64,000 bases of DNA from Candidatus Nitrososphaera evergladensis SR1 (GTDB lineage: Archaea; Thermoproteota; Nitrososphaeria; Nitrososphaerales; Nitrososphaeraceae), in contig NZ_CP007174.1 in assembly GCF_000730285.1 (NCBI RefSeq), forward strand, positions 124,001 to 188,000, given 5' to 3'. Positions 26,130 to 34,333 of the stretch are shown piece by piece. Position numbers and translations under genes: made by a program. Position 1 is the first letter of the stretch. Every line of letters starts with the position of its first letter. The notes beneath the pieces are model-generated. The model saw only the letters and a program-made list of their open reading frames with translations, was not told the DNA's origin and ran no database searches.

Positions 26130-26741
26130 TAGTAGAAGAAGATTCACTTTTTGCCTACTCTGATACCAATCTGGGTCCTAGGTTATGGTGTTCAGACTTG
26201 TATGGCTGGATATCCGTACTGCCGCATGTAGACATCTATTTACGTCGCCTTGAAAACGGGCTTGATATGAGTTGCACTTCCAGACTTGTTGTATGTGTTC
26301 TTCCTAATGCACTCCTTTGGAACTAGAAGGATTAACGAGTTATTGCTATTGTTTGCTGTGTATACTTTACTGTTTTAAGGTTCCTTAAAGACCGATAACA
26401 TGCATTCTAGACATTCATGGTTCCGCCGGAGCGTCTCTGTTAGCGCTTCACGGGCTTTAGTATCCGGCGGAACCATAATCAAGTTTTCTGGAATTCAGCT
26501 AGGCAGGATGTGAAACGCGGAGATTCTCTCTTCAGTCAATATTTTATTAACAATTTGAGTTTAGAGACTGCTGAGGCCAGAGCAATACTCAACACCCATG
26601 CGCGATGGAATCAGATCTCATTCCTTTTGCCTGCTCTGGCACAAGTAACGCTTGTTGTCCTTGATTCGTTTGCTGCGGCAGGCGGGCTGGTCTGCATGAT
26701 TCATAATTTAAAGATAGATTTAAATCTATGCAGCATTAACT
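26130..26741. other. Intergenic region with a strong hairpin
   Basis: No supported gene. Contains the 14-bp perfect hairpin at 26417-26476. Confidence 0.45.
26417..26476. repeat. Perfect 14-bp hairpin element
   Basis: atggttccgccgga (26417-26430) and tccggcggaaccat (26463-26476) are exact reverse complements around a 32-base loop; the longest perfect stem of the dispersed hairpins. Confidence 0.7.
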
Positions 26742-26918
26742 ATGGCTGTGAAAAACCCTGACGTCCGAGCAGTTCTAAGGGATTATGCCAAACTGATGGA
26801 ATTAGGTGTAGACCAAAAGTTTGTCGAAAAACTTGATGCCAATCAGGCCAAAGAGTTGCTAAAGGGGATTCTGTACGTCAGAGCAGTCTGGGAAGATGAT
26901 GAAGGGAAGGTGCAATGA
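26742..26918 (+). CDS. Small helical protein with LLKGIL motif, 58 aa
   Basis: MAVKNPDVRAVLRDYAKLMELGVDQKFVEKLDANQAKELLKGILYVRAVWEDD (in part), two to three amphipathic helices. The protein at 27194-27346 shares the layout LISLGVDAEFARML...ILKGIL, showing a small family. It ends one base before the start of the next gene, so both are probably co-transcribed. Function unknown. Confidence 0.6.
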   Translation: MAVKNPDVRAVLRDYAKLMELGVDQKFVEKLDANQAKELLKGILYVRAVWEDDEGKVQ

Positions 26919-26919
26919 A

Positions 26920-27174
26920 ATGGTTGCTGCCGTACGCAACATGCCCCTAAAGGAATTTCAGCGTCGGCTTACAAAGCTCCTTGGTACAACTACTACGGAA
27001 AGCATAGTCAGGGTACTCGAAAGTAATGGTGTTGTAAAAGATAATGAAGTAGATATCTCTAGGCTTCAAGGTTCATTTGAAAGTCTATTTCAAGATGCAG
27101 GTGTTTTGTTGATAAATGAAATTGTAAAAGAACCCAATGCAGTGCAGGATAACGTCCACAAAACCCAAGATTGA
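26920..27174 (+). CDS. NitrOD5-like helical domain protein, 84 aa
   Basis: Starting at ATG 26920 immediately after the preceding stop (an upstream in-frame ATG at 26896 overlaps the neighbour). All-helical: FQRRLTKLLGTTTTESIVRVLESNGVVKD ... ISRLQGSFESLFQDAGVLLINEIVKE, matching the spacing of the NitrOD5-like proteins at 45226 and 45603 (helix, NG-V, short strand, LEs-LF helix, terminal helix). Stand-alone signalling output or adaptor domain; partner unknown. Confidence 0.6.
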   Translation: MVAAVRNMPLKEFQRRLTKLLGTTTTESIVRVLESNGVVKDNEVDISRLQGSFESLFQDAGVLLINEIVKEPNAVQDNVHKTQD

Positions 27175-27193
27175 AAGAAACCGGACGAATTAG

Positions 27194-27346
27194 CTAACGT
27201 GCTTTTTGTTTGCCGTGTTCAAGTCCTAAAATACCTTTTAAAATTTGGCTTCGCGCAGATGGAGGAAGCATTCTTGCAAATTCTGCATCTACCCCTAAGG
27301 ATATGAGTTTGTCAGTTTCCCTAGTTGCCCTTGCTTTGCTGTTCAT
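27194..27346 (-). CDS. Small helical protein with LKGIL motif, 50 aa
   Basis: From ATG 27346 the protein reads MNSKARATRETDKLISLG and ends GILGLEHGKQKAR; a longer form from 27451 would add a hydrophobic N-terminus of doubtful value. The LISLGVDAEF...ILKGIL pattern is shared with the protein at 26742-26918, and the two genes face each other with the NitrOD5-like gene between them. Confidence 0.5.
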   Translation of the reverse strand: MNSKARATRETDKLISLGVDAEFARMLPPSARSQILKGILGLEHGKQKAR

Positions 27347-27690
27347 CTTGCGCAAATAAGTGACATCCAAGCCAGAATAAAAAGAGTAGCTCTTTTTTCC
27401 GAACAATATTGCTTCAGGCCAAACACATGCTATCAGTATAATAATTACCATGCCTGTGCGAACGATGCTTGTCGAGAAAGAAAATCTGCTAAGAAGGATT
27501 TTGATGAATTACGGGTAAGTATCATTTTTTACAAGTCGCAGTACCGGTCAATCGGCTCACCGGATCTTCCAACCTCTAGCTGAGAATGACAGTTTTACCT
27601 TCTACGTCAAGACATCCCATTCTAAAGTATTCAGATTGTGATATTATCATGATATGTAAAATTATCTAGTAGATTTAACTAGGATTTTCT

Positions 27691-27867
27691 ATGGTGAAGC
27701 CTTATCTTACAAGGCCAGTTCAGGATAAAACTACAAAGTACAAGCCTTACTGTATAAAGTGTTCAATGGTACCGGCAGAAGAAGAAGCATTGTTCAGAAT
27801 TAAAGGCGCAATTATTATAGAGAAGTATTGCTCTGCATGTGTCAAGACTGCTACATACCGTTTGTGA
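27691..27867 (+). CDS. Mini zinc ribbon, tandem copy 1, 58 aa
   Basis: 58 residues: PYCIKCSMVPAEEEALFRIKG followed by EKYCSACVKTATY. Two CxxC pairs with the EALFxIxGA spacer, same family as the proteins at 4860 and 5838. The next gene (27890) is a tandem duplicate that starts with the same MVKP and keeps KIEGAVFVRKYCQKC. ATG at 27691. Zinc binding inferred from the cysteines; role unknown. Confidence 0.72.
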   Translation: MVKPYLTRPVQDKTTKYKPYCIKCSMVPAEEEALFRIKGAIIIEKYCSACVKTATYRL

Positions 27868-27889
27868 TTTTCCAGTGTGAAAATATTGT

Positions 27890-28066
27890 ATGGTAAAGCC
27901 GTTTGCGGTGCGGCCAGCAAAGATTGCGCTTAGGAAAAAGATTACTCATTGTTCGAACTGCAGCGTTGAAGTTGCGACGGTTGAAGCACTGTTCAAGATT
28001 GAAGGTGCAGTTTTTGTCAGAAAGTACTGTCAAAAATGCCTTGCTGACGCTGAATTTGAAAACTAA
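27890..28066 (+). CDS. Mini zinc ribbon, tandem copy 2, 58 aa
   Basis: Same length as its neighbour, 22 bases downstream, starting MVKPFAVRPAKIA. Knuckles HCSNC and YCQKC; spacer EVATVEALFKIEGAVFVRK. The second-site block (YCxKCLxxAEFE) is closer to the 4860/5838 pair than that of copy 1. Tandem duplication is evident from the shared start and spacing. Confidence 0.72.
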   Translation: MVKPFAVRPAKIALRKKITHCSNCSVEVATVEALFKIEGAVFVRKYCQKCLADAEFEN

Positions 28067-28201
28067 TCCTGATATTCATAGGAGCGTCGCAACTTGGCCG
28101 AACTAGACAGGGGTTTAATCTCCTCAGTAGATTATTGCTATCATTAAATGTGCAAAAAGTAGGCATCCTGTTATTATCTTGTAGTGAAAATCTGCAGAAT
28201 A

Positions 28202-28468
28202 TTGACCTATCGTTGCAAGGGGTTATGCGAGCAGTTCAAAGTACAAAGGTCAGCACTAGGTCATTACCAATTGGGGTACAGGCGTTGCCAAACTTGCGAT
28301 ACCTTCATGGCGATTCCAGCAACCTACTGCCCATGCTGCGGCTCAAAATTTAGGCTCAAGCCGCATAACCGTGCGCTAAAGCGGAAACTTAAGGCCATGC
28401 AGAAGCAAAAGGACATTTATGTAACCTGGCGCTTTGTTGAAGATGGTCATGGGTTCAACGCTAATTAA
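28202..28468 (+). CDS. Zinc-ribbon protein of the CKGxC...CPCCG family, 88 aa
   Basis: Starting at TTG 28202 gives YRCKGLC at the N-terminus, aligning with TCKGIC of the paralogue at 52904-53170. Conserved block: YRRCQTCDTFMAIPATYCPCCGSKFRLKPHN then a Lys-rich helix (RALKRKLKAMQKQKD). Two zinc knuckles (C..C and C..C), with an extra Cys pair near the start. Basic helix suggests nucleic-acid binding. A common archaeal ammonia-oxidizer family of unknown function. Confidence 0.72.
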   Translation: MTYRCKGLCEQFKVQRSALGHYQLGYRRCQTCDTFMAIPATYCPCCGSKFRLKPHNRALKRKLKAMQKQKDIYVTWRFVEDGHGFNAN

Positions 28469-28695
28469 CAGCCATATCATCCGCTGTGCTGGATCAATGG
28501 CGCTTTTTGCTCCTTCAGAGCTGGCTCGGTTAAAGGGCGACAAGCAAGTATCAAAAATAGTTATGAACTCATGCTCATGCGTTCAATCCGTGCTAAACTA
28601 ACTAAACACCTTCTCACAGCTAGATCTTGCTCTCCTACTGTCGACGGATTTCGATGTTATGTATCTTTCTAGCGTTACGGCGGACGCTGCTGAGG

Positions 28696-28860
28696 CTATT
28701 CTTCGTCGCCTACTATAACGACATCTTTTATGAACTGCAATAATTCGTCGTGGTCTTCAAGCTTGTAATAATTTTTCAAATTGACAATAGTATCATCGTC
28801 GACGATAAGGTACGTTGCTTTTCTATCGTTCAGCTTTTCAAATTCATTGTTTCTATTCAT
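28696..28860 (-). CDS. Conserved 54-aa acidic protein, paralogue 2
   Basis: 54 residues: MNRNNEFEKLNDRKATYLIVDDDT, LKNYYKLEDHDELLQFIKDVVIVGDEE. Paralogue of 8477-8641, equal length without gaps. The conserved core is IVDDDTI - LKNYY - HDELLQFIKD. Function unknown. Confidence 0.75.
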   Translation of the reverse strand: MNRNNEFEKLNDRKATYLIVDDDTIVNLKNYYKLEDHDELLQFIKDVVIVGDEE

Positions 28861-29181
28861 TTGTAATTTTCGTCTTTATCATAAAAATGACTTTCCACAT
28901 CATGGCGCGCTATATTCGTCAGCGAATCAAAGGTTGCAGCGCTCGCCGCATCTACTATATTACTATTATCATATATTGATACAAGTTCGCAGAACATTGC
29001 ATTTGTCAATCGGCGCAGTCCATACTTGGCTGTCATTTACACTTCCTGCAACTATACTTATCATCAGTGCCGCACCGAGTGCGGTTGCTAGCATTGAAAA
29101 CCTTGGATCTTTTGCGACGAGTCTTGCCCTGACGTGTGACGCGGAGACCGTTCAGTGTAAACAGTTCCCTTCCGTGCCAGC

Positions 29182-29463
29182 TTAACGACCGGCAGGTATG
29201 CGCTTATCCATATGTTCAATGTAAAAGCCCAAAAGGACCATGGCCGCACGAACCTCGTGATCTGATAGATACCGTAGTGCGGAATTGTAGCGGCGCATCA
29301 CATTGCGGCATTCATCAATAGTCTTGAGGGACGTTTGGTGATTTACACTATCAATCATAAAAACGCTAAAGGGCTTGGTAAAAACAATGTCGTTTCCTTG
29401 TTTTTCTGCGACTTCATTGGCAACCAATTTTTCTATTAGACCATTTTCGACCCACGGCGGCAT
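29182..29463 (-). CDS. Small hypothetical protein, 93 aa
   Basis: Helical protein without cysteine clusters or membrane segments: GLIEKLVANEVAEKQGNDIVFTKPFSVFMIDS then Arg-rich helices. The first 45 residues could be a degenerate winged helix (GLIEKL ... DIVFTKPF as wing), a layout frequent in this organism group. Start ATG 29463. Uncertain. Confidence 0.5.
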   Translation of the reverse strand: MPPWVENGLIEKLVANEVAEKQGNDIVFTKPFSVFMIDSVNHQTSLKTIDECRNVMRRYNSALRYLSDHEVRAAMVLLGFYIEHMDKRIPAGR

Positions 29464-29724
29464 ATTTTCCCCTGTCGGTTAGATTTGCAAGCTTTTAACC
29501 TTGGTTTGCATAGATTACCTATCAAAATAACAGATGAATCTTAGGCGCTTGACAAAAACGTAACGCTTGTCTCTAAATTCATTAATATTCAAGTGTTGAC
29601 AGCATCGACAGACTTCTGGGGCCATATCGAGCTACTAATTAAAAAGAGTCATGCACTAATGATCCGGAGATTTATTGCAGTGTAAACGTGCGAGATATAT
29701 GTAGCCATTAGCTATATCTAATCG

Positions 29725-30030
29725 ATGAAACAAATCATACAATCTCTAGACACGCCGGTAGCAACTATTGCTGCGGATGTTTGCGCACAGGATGGACTAG
29801 ATTTCTATTCGCTTGACGCAAGAGCTGTGAGGGGTTTGATTTCGTACTGGTGCTCGACCTGCAGCAGGATATATCCGCTCAGCGATTTGTCGGTTTCACC
29901 AAGAAGAACAAAATGTGGTCACTGCCTAGAGCCAGTGAGGCTTTATTCGAATAGTAATAAGTTTGGCAAGCTGCGACGAAGTGTCTTCTACAAGCTGATT
30001 GATGTAGGTATGATCAAATTGGAGAAGTAG
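29725..30030 (+). CDS. Zinc-ribbon protein, 101 aa
   Basis: Middle segment YWCSTCSRIYPLSDLSVSPRRTKCGHCLEPVRLY is a zinc ribbon with knuckles 17 residues apart; N-terminal 40 residues are helical and acidic, C-terminus is basic (NKFGKLRRSVFYKL). The TATA-like gagatatatg ends about 27 bases before ATG 29725, consistent with a leaderless transcript. Possible nucleic-acid-binding regulator; function unknown. Confidence 0.65.
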   Translation: MKQIIQSLDTPVATIAADVCAQDGLDFYSLDARAVRGLISYWCSTCSRIYPLSDLSVSPRRTKCGHCLEPVRLYSNSNKFGKLRRSVFYKLIDVGMIKLEK

Positions 30031-30100
30031 AAGGCCTTCGGGTACGCCAACCATGATAGGGCAAGTCATTTATACATTATTTTTTTTGCAAAGCCATTGA

Positions 30101-30361
30101 ATGACTATGGACATTATACAAAAAGACAGTCTAGCTCATGCTGAAGGCGATGGTGTGCTAAAGACTACAATCATGTACAACTGCTACGTGTCTATTCCGC
30201 AGCTCAGGAAGTACATGCCACTTCTGCAGGAGCATGGGCTCATAGAATATTCTGAGAAGACTAGATTGTACAGGACAACTGAAAAAGGCAGTCTATATCG
30301 GAAAGCCTACGACGCTGTAGCTGATGCACTCAAACCTAATAACAAAAGAAGTCGACATTGA
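30101..30361 (+). CDS. Winged-helix regulator (COG3432-like), short
   Basis: 86 residues: IIQKDSLAHAEGDGVLKTTIMYNCYVSIPQLRKYMPLLQEHGLIEYSEKTRLYRTTEKGS is the helix-turn-helix plus wing (SEKTRLYRTTEKG) of the archaeal winged-helix family also seen at 9326-9643; the C-terminal helix is the likely dimer part. ATG 30101 with tttatacatt 27-34 bases upstream (leaderless). Target unknown. Confidence 0.75.
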   Translation: MTMDIIQKDSLAHAEGDGVLKTTIMYNCYVSIPQLRKYMPLLQEHGLIEYSEKTRLYRTTEKGSLYRKAYDAVADALKPNNKRSRH

Positions 30362-30426
30362 AGCAGGAAACTGTAACTCAGATCAATAGTATTATGAATA
30401 TAGTCCAGCGGGCCCGTCAAAAATCG

Positions 30427-30879
30427 TTAGCAGACTTCTCTTTTTCTATTATAGAACCTAGTCAGCTTCCCATCCTGCGCCTTCCTTTCCTCATTCTCCG
30501 ATCTCTTTATCTCTTTCAAGAATGCCCTTGCCAGACTTTCCTCAGAGACCCTCACTAGATTTTCCTCAATCCTAATACCTACAATATCATCAGAATGGTT
30601 TTTGAATCTGGCAAATAGATAGGCTGCAAGACTGTCTACCGCAACATCCTTGGAGATATCTAGAACGAAGATCATCTGGCTTCCGGCCTTAGCAGTGTCC
30701 ATCAGCTTGGCACCTTTGTAAACAATTCTGGCGCCCTTCAGAATCTCTTTGGAGTCACCGGTCTTGAATCGAAATGTCTTGCCATCTTTTTCCGCTTTTT
30801 GTCTAAAAGGTCCTTCATTATTTGATGACCTGCGTACCCCTTGGCTCGAATCTTTAGTGTGATAGATGGCAAAGGCCAT
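30427..30879 (-). CDS. Hypothetical protein in operon with MEDS-like gene, 150 aa
   Basis: ATG 30879 is 8 bases after the stop of the upstream MEDS-like gene, so the pair is probably one operon. Soluble, basic, beta-rich centre (FRFKTGDSKEILKGARIVYKGAKLMDTAKAGSQMIFVLDIS), then helices. The segment MIFVLDISKDVAVDSLAAYLFARFKN resembles the DUF-type effector of two-domain regulators, but I do not recognise it. The alternative upstream start overlaps the neighbour in another frame and is unlikely. Confidence 0.6.
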   Translation of the reverse strand: MAFAIYHTKDSSQGVRRSSNNEGPFRQKAEKDGKTFRFKTGDSKEILKGARIVYKGAKLMDTAKAGSQMIFVLDISKDVAVDSLAAYLFARFKNHSDDIVGIRIEENLVRVSEESLARAFLKEIKRSENEERKAQDGKLTRFYNRKREVC

Positions 30880-30887
30880 CTCTCTTT

Positions 30888-31442
30888 TTATGTCATTGCA
30901 ATGGCAGTATGATTTTTTTCCAACATTTTTTTCTCGCCCGCATCCAACACGGATGCCAGATGTGGACATATTAACAAAACCTTCAAACCTCTTCTCTCCC
31001 ACGATTTGAAGCTGTTTTGCAATGACTTCTCAAGTATGCCACATTCTTCAAACTTTTCATTCAGAGAAAGGTGCTCGGCACAATCTACAACGATTATCAC
31101 GAAGTCGTTATCAGAAGATTGCTCAGTCAATATTCGTTCAAGTTTCTCTCTCATTTTACTGGCTCCATGAAAATCGCCGTTCAAAGCATCTTCATAGCAA
31201 TCTCTGATATCCAGAAGAATGAAACATCCTCTCTCACTTTTTCCATCATGACTTGCAGTTATAGTCTGGTATTTTGATGACTGTGCAAAAGTATCGTTGC
31301 TTATTGAAGCAAGCACCGCCGTGTGACCCCGACCTAATGTGTTATGAATGAACTCGCTAATTGTGTACTCTCGCTCTAGTTCACTATCATAAAGTAGAAG
31401 AACATGTCCTGTTTTGTCCAGAGAATCAAGTTCCTGAGACAT
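30888..31442 (-). CDS. MEDS-like sensory domain protein, 184 aa
   Basis: RecA-like fold signature GHVLLLYDSELEREYTISEFIHNTLGRGHTAVLASIS at the N-terminus and a second strand-rich part (VIIVVDCAEHLSLNEKFEECG) fit the MEDS/DcmR sensory domain, a signalling module known from methylotrophs and archaea. ATG 31442 lies about 26 bases after the TATA-like tttataata on the minus strand, so a leaderless start there is favoured over the TTG at 31448. Proposed to sense a metabolite or redox state; ligand unknown. Confidence 0.6.
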   Translation of the reverse strand: MSQELDSLDKTGHVLLLYDSELEREYTISEFIHNTLGRGHTAVLASISNDTFAQSSKYQTITASHDGKSERGCFILLDIRDCYEDALNGDFHGASKMREKLERILTEQSSDNDFVIIVVDCAEHLSLNEKFEECGILEKSLQNSFKSWERRGLKVLLICPHLASVLDAGEKKMLEKNHTAIAMT

Positions 31443-31726
31443 GACCAACTTTTGGGAGTATATTATAAACGAGTTAGCACAAATGTTTTCTAGCTATAGA
31501 GGCCAAATATACTAACTTTCGCAATGGCAACCTAAAGGAGTATGCCAAGCAGACCACTGCACCTTGATCAACAGATAGGACTCGATAATATTAATGACGT
31601 TCTCTGCTATTTTCGTACAATAAGAACTCACATTTACTTCTTTCTCGTGAGGCAGATCTGAGCAAAGTAGTAATGCCTTTTAACTGGATAATTGGTATAG
31701 GCTCCAAGTCATGTGGGGTAATGTAG

Positions 31727-32197
31727 ATGGTGACTAGAGCTCCTAGACGTACTGCTTTTCAGGGAAGGCCAAGGCTTTTGGTGGTTGATGATGAAGAAGA
31801 TATTCTGGATGTAATTGAGGAGATGTTAAAATCAAACAACCCGCCGATACAGGTAGATACTTTTACAGATCCTGAAAGAGCTTTGAAACATTTTAGAGAT
31901 AAGCGTGAGGGCTACTACTCAGTTGTGTTATCAGATGTCAGGATGCCTAGGATGTCAGGCTTTGTCTTTGCAAGAGAGATTAGAAACTTGAGCCACAAAG
32001 TCAAGATAATTATGATGAGTGCTTTTGAAATGAACAAGAACGAATTTGATTCGGTTTGGCCGATGCTCCATATATCTGAATTTGTTTCTAAACCCTTTAC
32101 ACGGGATCAGCTTGTTCGTGCTGTCACAAAATATATGGATATGGGCGATACTTCTGCGACAGCAGGCAAAGACGACGAATCTATGTACCTCAGCTAG
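31727..32197 (+). CDS. Receiver-only response regulator, 156 aa
   Basis: Receiver with VVDDEED pocket, phospho-acceptor Asp70 in VVLSDVRMPRMSG, Ser in IIMMSAFE and Lys in FVSKPFT. No output domain; acidic C-terminal tail. The MEDS-like gene that follows starts 29 bases downstream on the same strand, so the two form a probable sensor/relay unit. ATG 31727. Confidence 0.88.
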   Translation: MVTRAPRRTAFQGRPRLLVVDDEEDILDVIEEMLKSNNPPIQVDTFTDPERALKHFRDKREGYYSVVLSDVRMPRMSGFVFAREIRNLSHKVKIIMMSAFEMNKNEFDSVWPMLHISEFVSKPFTRDQLVRAVTKYMDMGDTSATAGKDDESMYLS

Positions 32198-32226
32198 CAT
32201 CGAGTTCGTACTAATTGTGATGGCTT

Positions 32227-32817
32227 ATGACAAAAAAAATCAATCGTGGTAAACCAATAAGCGGCTCTGCACAAATGATTCTAAAGCAACTAGAAAAAAC
32301 AAAGCACGGAGAGCACAACATCGTCATCTATCCTAGTACATCAGCACTAAACGATGTCATGACAGTGCATTACAAGGAAGCACTAGAAGCAAGAAATGAA
32401 CTTGCACTATTTGTTACGACGTACACTCATCCTGATAAAGTTAGGAAAATTCTAGGACAGTCTGGCCTTGATGTTGCCAAGTACGAAGATGAAGGCTCGC
32501 TTGTGATTTATGATGCTGTCAAGGGTTATCAAAGTACCGAGGGCGTTTATACAGTCATGGCGCTAATAAACATGCTATTTGAAAAAGCAGCCAAGCTCGG
32601 AAAGACTGGCATGTTTGGCATGGCTGATATGGGCTCTTTTTTTGTATACGAAGCTATTGAAAAGCTAATGTCATATGAGCTATCTTTGCCTTCCGTATGG
32701 GATAAGATGAAGCTGCGATCATTTTGCCTGTACCATAGACGGGATTTCTACTCACTACTGCCTGAAGAAAGACAGGCATTGATCGAGCACCATTACAAGT
32801 ACATCAGAGCATACTAA
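32227..32817 (+). CDS. MEDS-like (DcmR) sensory domain protein, 196 aa
   Basis: Core features of the MEDS family: HNIVIYPSTSALNDVMTVHYKEALEARNELALFVTTY, the middle GSLVIYDAVKGYQ, and the closing LRSFCLYHRRDFYSLLPEERQALIEHHYKYI, where the family ends with a Cys-x-x-H-x3-F and HH. Likely a small-molecule sensor that works with the receiver protein just upstream. No DNA-binding part. ATG 32227. Confidence 0.72.
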   Translation: MTKKINRGKPISGSAQMILKQLEKTKHGEHNIVIYPSTSALNDVMTVHYKEALEARNELALFVTTYTHPDKVRKILGQSGLDVAKYEDEGSLVIYDAVKGYQSTEGVYTVMALINMLFEKAAKLGKTGMFGMADMGSFFVYEAIEKLMSYELSLPSVWDKMKLRSFCLYHRRDFYSLLPEERQALIEHHYKYIRAY

Positions 32818-32922
32818 GAAAAACAAGTCTCTACCAATTCCCAACAAACTGCCTCGCTCTCTAGCGATGCGGTCTCTCAGCGTCTCTATAACTTGTATAT
32901 TCTTTCAAGTCCAACTACATTC

Positions 32923-33087
32923 ATGCCTTTAGATGTCGAGCAGAAAACGCTAACGACTTGGATTTTGTTGAGCGTTCTGGTAGCTCTCCTTGTTTTGGCA
33001 ATCACATCGTACCTAAATGCGCCTTTATGGGGACTTGTTTTTGCACCGTTTGTGGCAGGTTTCATAACAATGTGTGTGTCTTTTTGA
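32923..33087 (+). CDS. Small membrane protein, 54 aa
   Basis: MPLDVEQKTLTTW then two hydrophobic helices (ILLSVLVALLVLAI and APLWGLVFAPFVAGFITM). ATG 32923 is favoured because cttgtatattc about 25-35 bases upstream is TATA-like. No recognised family; a hairpin-type inner-membrane peptide. Confidence 0.55.
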   Translation: MPLDVEQKTLTTWILLSVLVALLVLAITSYLNAPLWGLVFAPFVAGFITMCVSF

Positions 33088-33132
33088 TGCGGTCTGGTGG
33101 AGCAAAAGGACAGGTACAGGTACTTGAAAAAA

Positions 33133-33204
33133 CCTCTGCCACTTAAACATCTCTACCCGTGCCGATTGGGAGACACATAATACAAGACGTGACACGGGCA
33201 GAGG
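33133..33204. repeat. 72-nt inverted repeat
   Basis: cctctgcc (33133-33140) pairs with ggcagagg (33197-33204); inside it cccgtg pairs with cacggg. It overlaps the possible start of the next ORF. Confidence 0.45.
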
Positions 33205-33428
33205 ATCTGACAGATCGGCTAGAGAAACTTGTAAAGTCTAGAAAGCAGCAAAGAGATAGAAGAGATAGTACTCTCTCCAAGATCTCTTTTACTTTTATGC
33301 TGCCAAGCCGAGTTCCCATTATGGATGAGCGAGCCAATGAGGAAAAGATGTTGGCTGATGTATCTCGCTACGCCAAAGCCTACAAGGTATCTGGCGAGGA
33401 TCCTTTAGATGCACTGGCCCCTGATTGA
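33159..33428 (+). CDS. Hypothetical charged protein, up to 89 aa
   Basis: Basic-acidic coiled region (DLTDRLEKLVKSRKQQRDRRDSTLSKI) then MDERANEEKMLADVSRYAKAYKVSGEDPLDALAPD. Possible starts are GTG 33159, GTG 33189 or ATG 33297; the overlap with an inverted repeat makes the later GTG attractive. Amino-acid pattern supports coding; family not recognised. Confidence 0.45.
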   Translation: MPIGRHIIQDVTRAEDLTDRLEKLVKSRKQQRDRRDSTLSKISFTFMLPSRVPIMDERANEEKMLADVSRYAKAYKVSGEDPLDALAPD

Positions 33429-33463
33429 CTTGAATTCTTGAAAAATATATGAGGTGCGGCTTA

Positions 33464-33697
33464 TCAGCCGTTCATCTCTTTTTTACACTGGTTATTGGAC
33501 GTTATTAGAGAGCCCCTTAATACGCATTTGTAGTCGTCGCTGCTATCATCGCATTTGTTCTTGTCATCTTCACTGTTGTCGTAGCTCGAGCTTGCAAATG
33601 CAGTAGTCGGCATTATCATTACCAATGATGCAACTGCAAAGCCTAAAACTAGGAACATGGTGGTTAAGAGTTTCTTGTTTCCTGTTAAACTTGACAC
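33464..33697 (-). CDS. Small secreted acidic protein, 77 aa
   Basis: GTG start at 33697; signal peptide (KKLLTTMFLVLGFAVASLVMIMPTTAFA), then a 45-residue Asp/Ser/Lys-rich mature part with three cysteines (NKCDDSSDDYKC ... QC). The TATA-like ttaattttaat on the minus strand is about 25 bases before the start. Family not recognised; signal peptide resembles those of the secreted proteins at 13599 and 50777. Confidence 0.6.
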   Translation of the reverse strand: MSSLTGNKKLLTTMFLVLGFAVASLVMIMPTTAFASSSYDNSEDDKNKCDDSSDDYKCVLRGSLITSNNQCKKEMNG

Positions 33698-33884
33698 CGC
33701 AGTTGGATTAAAATTAATAAATTTATGAGCATTTGTTTTTGATTACCTACAAAATCATGAGAAGAGAGGACCCTGTCTTTTTAATATTGATCAAAATGCC
33801 ATTGAATAAAGCTTAGAAATTACGGCGAGCAGAGCCTGCACTTGCATATCCCATCTGACAATAGCGGATGTGTGTGTGTGCGCG

Positions 33885-34187
33885 TTATTCGAAATTATCG
33901 CTAAATTTCCTCGTCTGTACGTCGACCTCTTCCTGAGGAGTCATGTCCTTAGTTTTTGATTCGTCGTGTCTATGCAGGTTCTTTTCTTCACGCGCCCTAA
34001 CCTTTTTCTCGTGTTCTTCACGTGCGTGATGAAGCCTGTCCTTTTCATGAATGAACTCCTTGCCACATTCATGGCACTTGACAATGGCATGATGATGCAC
34101 TTCTCGGGCATGTTTTATCAGATCATCATAGGTATCTAATTTTGAATCGCATAAGTCGCATTTGTAGGACTTGTGTAGAAAATTCAT
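33885..34187 (-). CDS. Two-finger C2H2 zinc-finger protein, 100 aa
   Basis: Finger one YKCDLCDSKLDTYDDLIKHAREVHHH and finger two VKCHECGKEFIHEKDRLHHAREEH have the C2H2 spacing (C-x2-C-x12-H-x4-5-H). A charged Arg/Glu/Lys tail follows. Archaeal C2H2 proteins are small putative DNA- or RNA-binding regulators; target unknown. ATG 34187. Confidence 0.8.
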   Translation of the reverse strand: MNFLHKSYKCDLCDSKLDTYDDLIKHAREVHHHAIVKCHECGKEFIHEKDRLHHAREEHEKKVRAREEKNLHRHDESKTKDMTPQEEVDVQTRKFSDNFE

Positions 34188-34333
34188 CTCTCTTGACTAG
34201 AGTAGCGTAGCCATTTGATTAAACAGTTTTGAGCATTGTGAGGGCAGTTTTGCCATATATCATTAACACGAATAGGATATAGATTTTGGCTGTGTAAGTG
34301 TTCTTGCAGCGAAAAAAGGATTGATTGACTGAC

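Noticed and set aside
27691-28066. Possible frameshift or single gene from the tandem zinc ribbons
   Set aside because: Both copies have own start, stop and all four cysteines; a clean tandem duplication explains them.
30427-31448. Frameshifted single MEDS gene
   Set aside because: The first ORF ends naturally and the second starts 8 bases later at its own ATG; overlap in the longer ORF is in a different frame and not needed.
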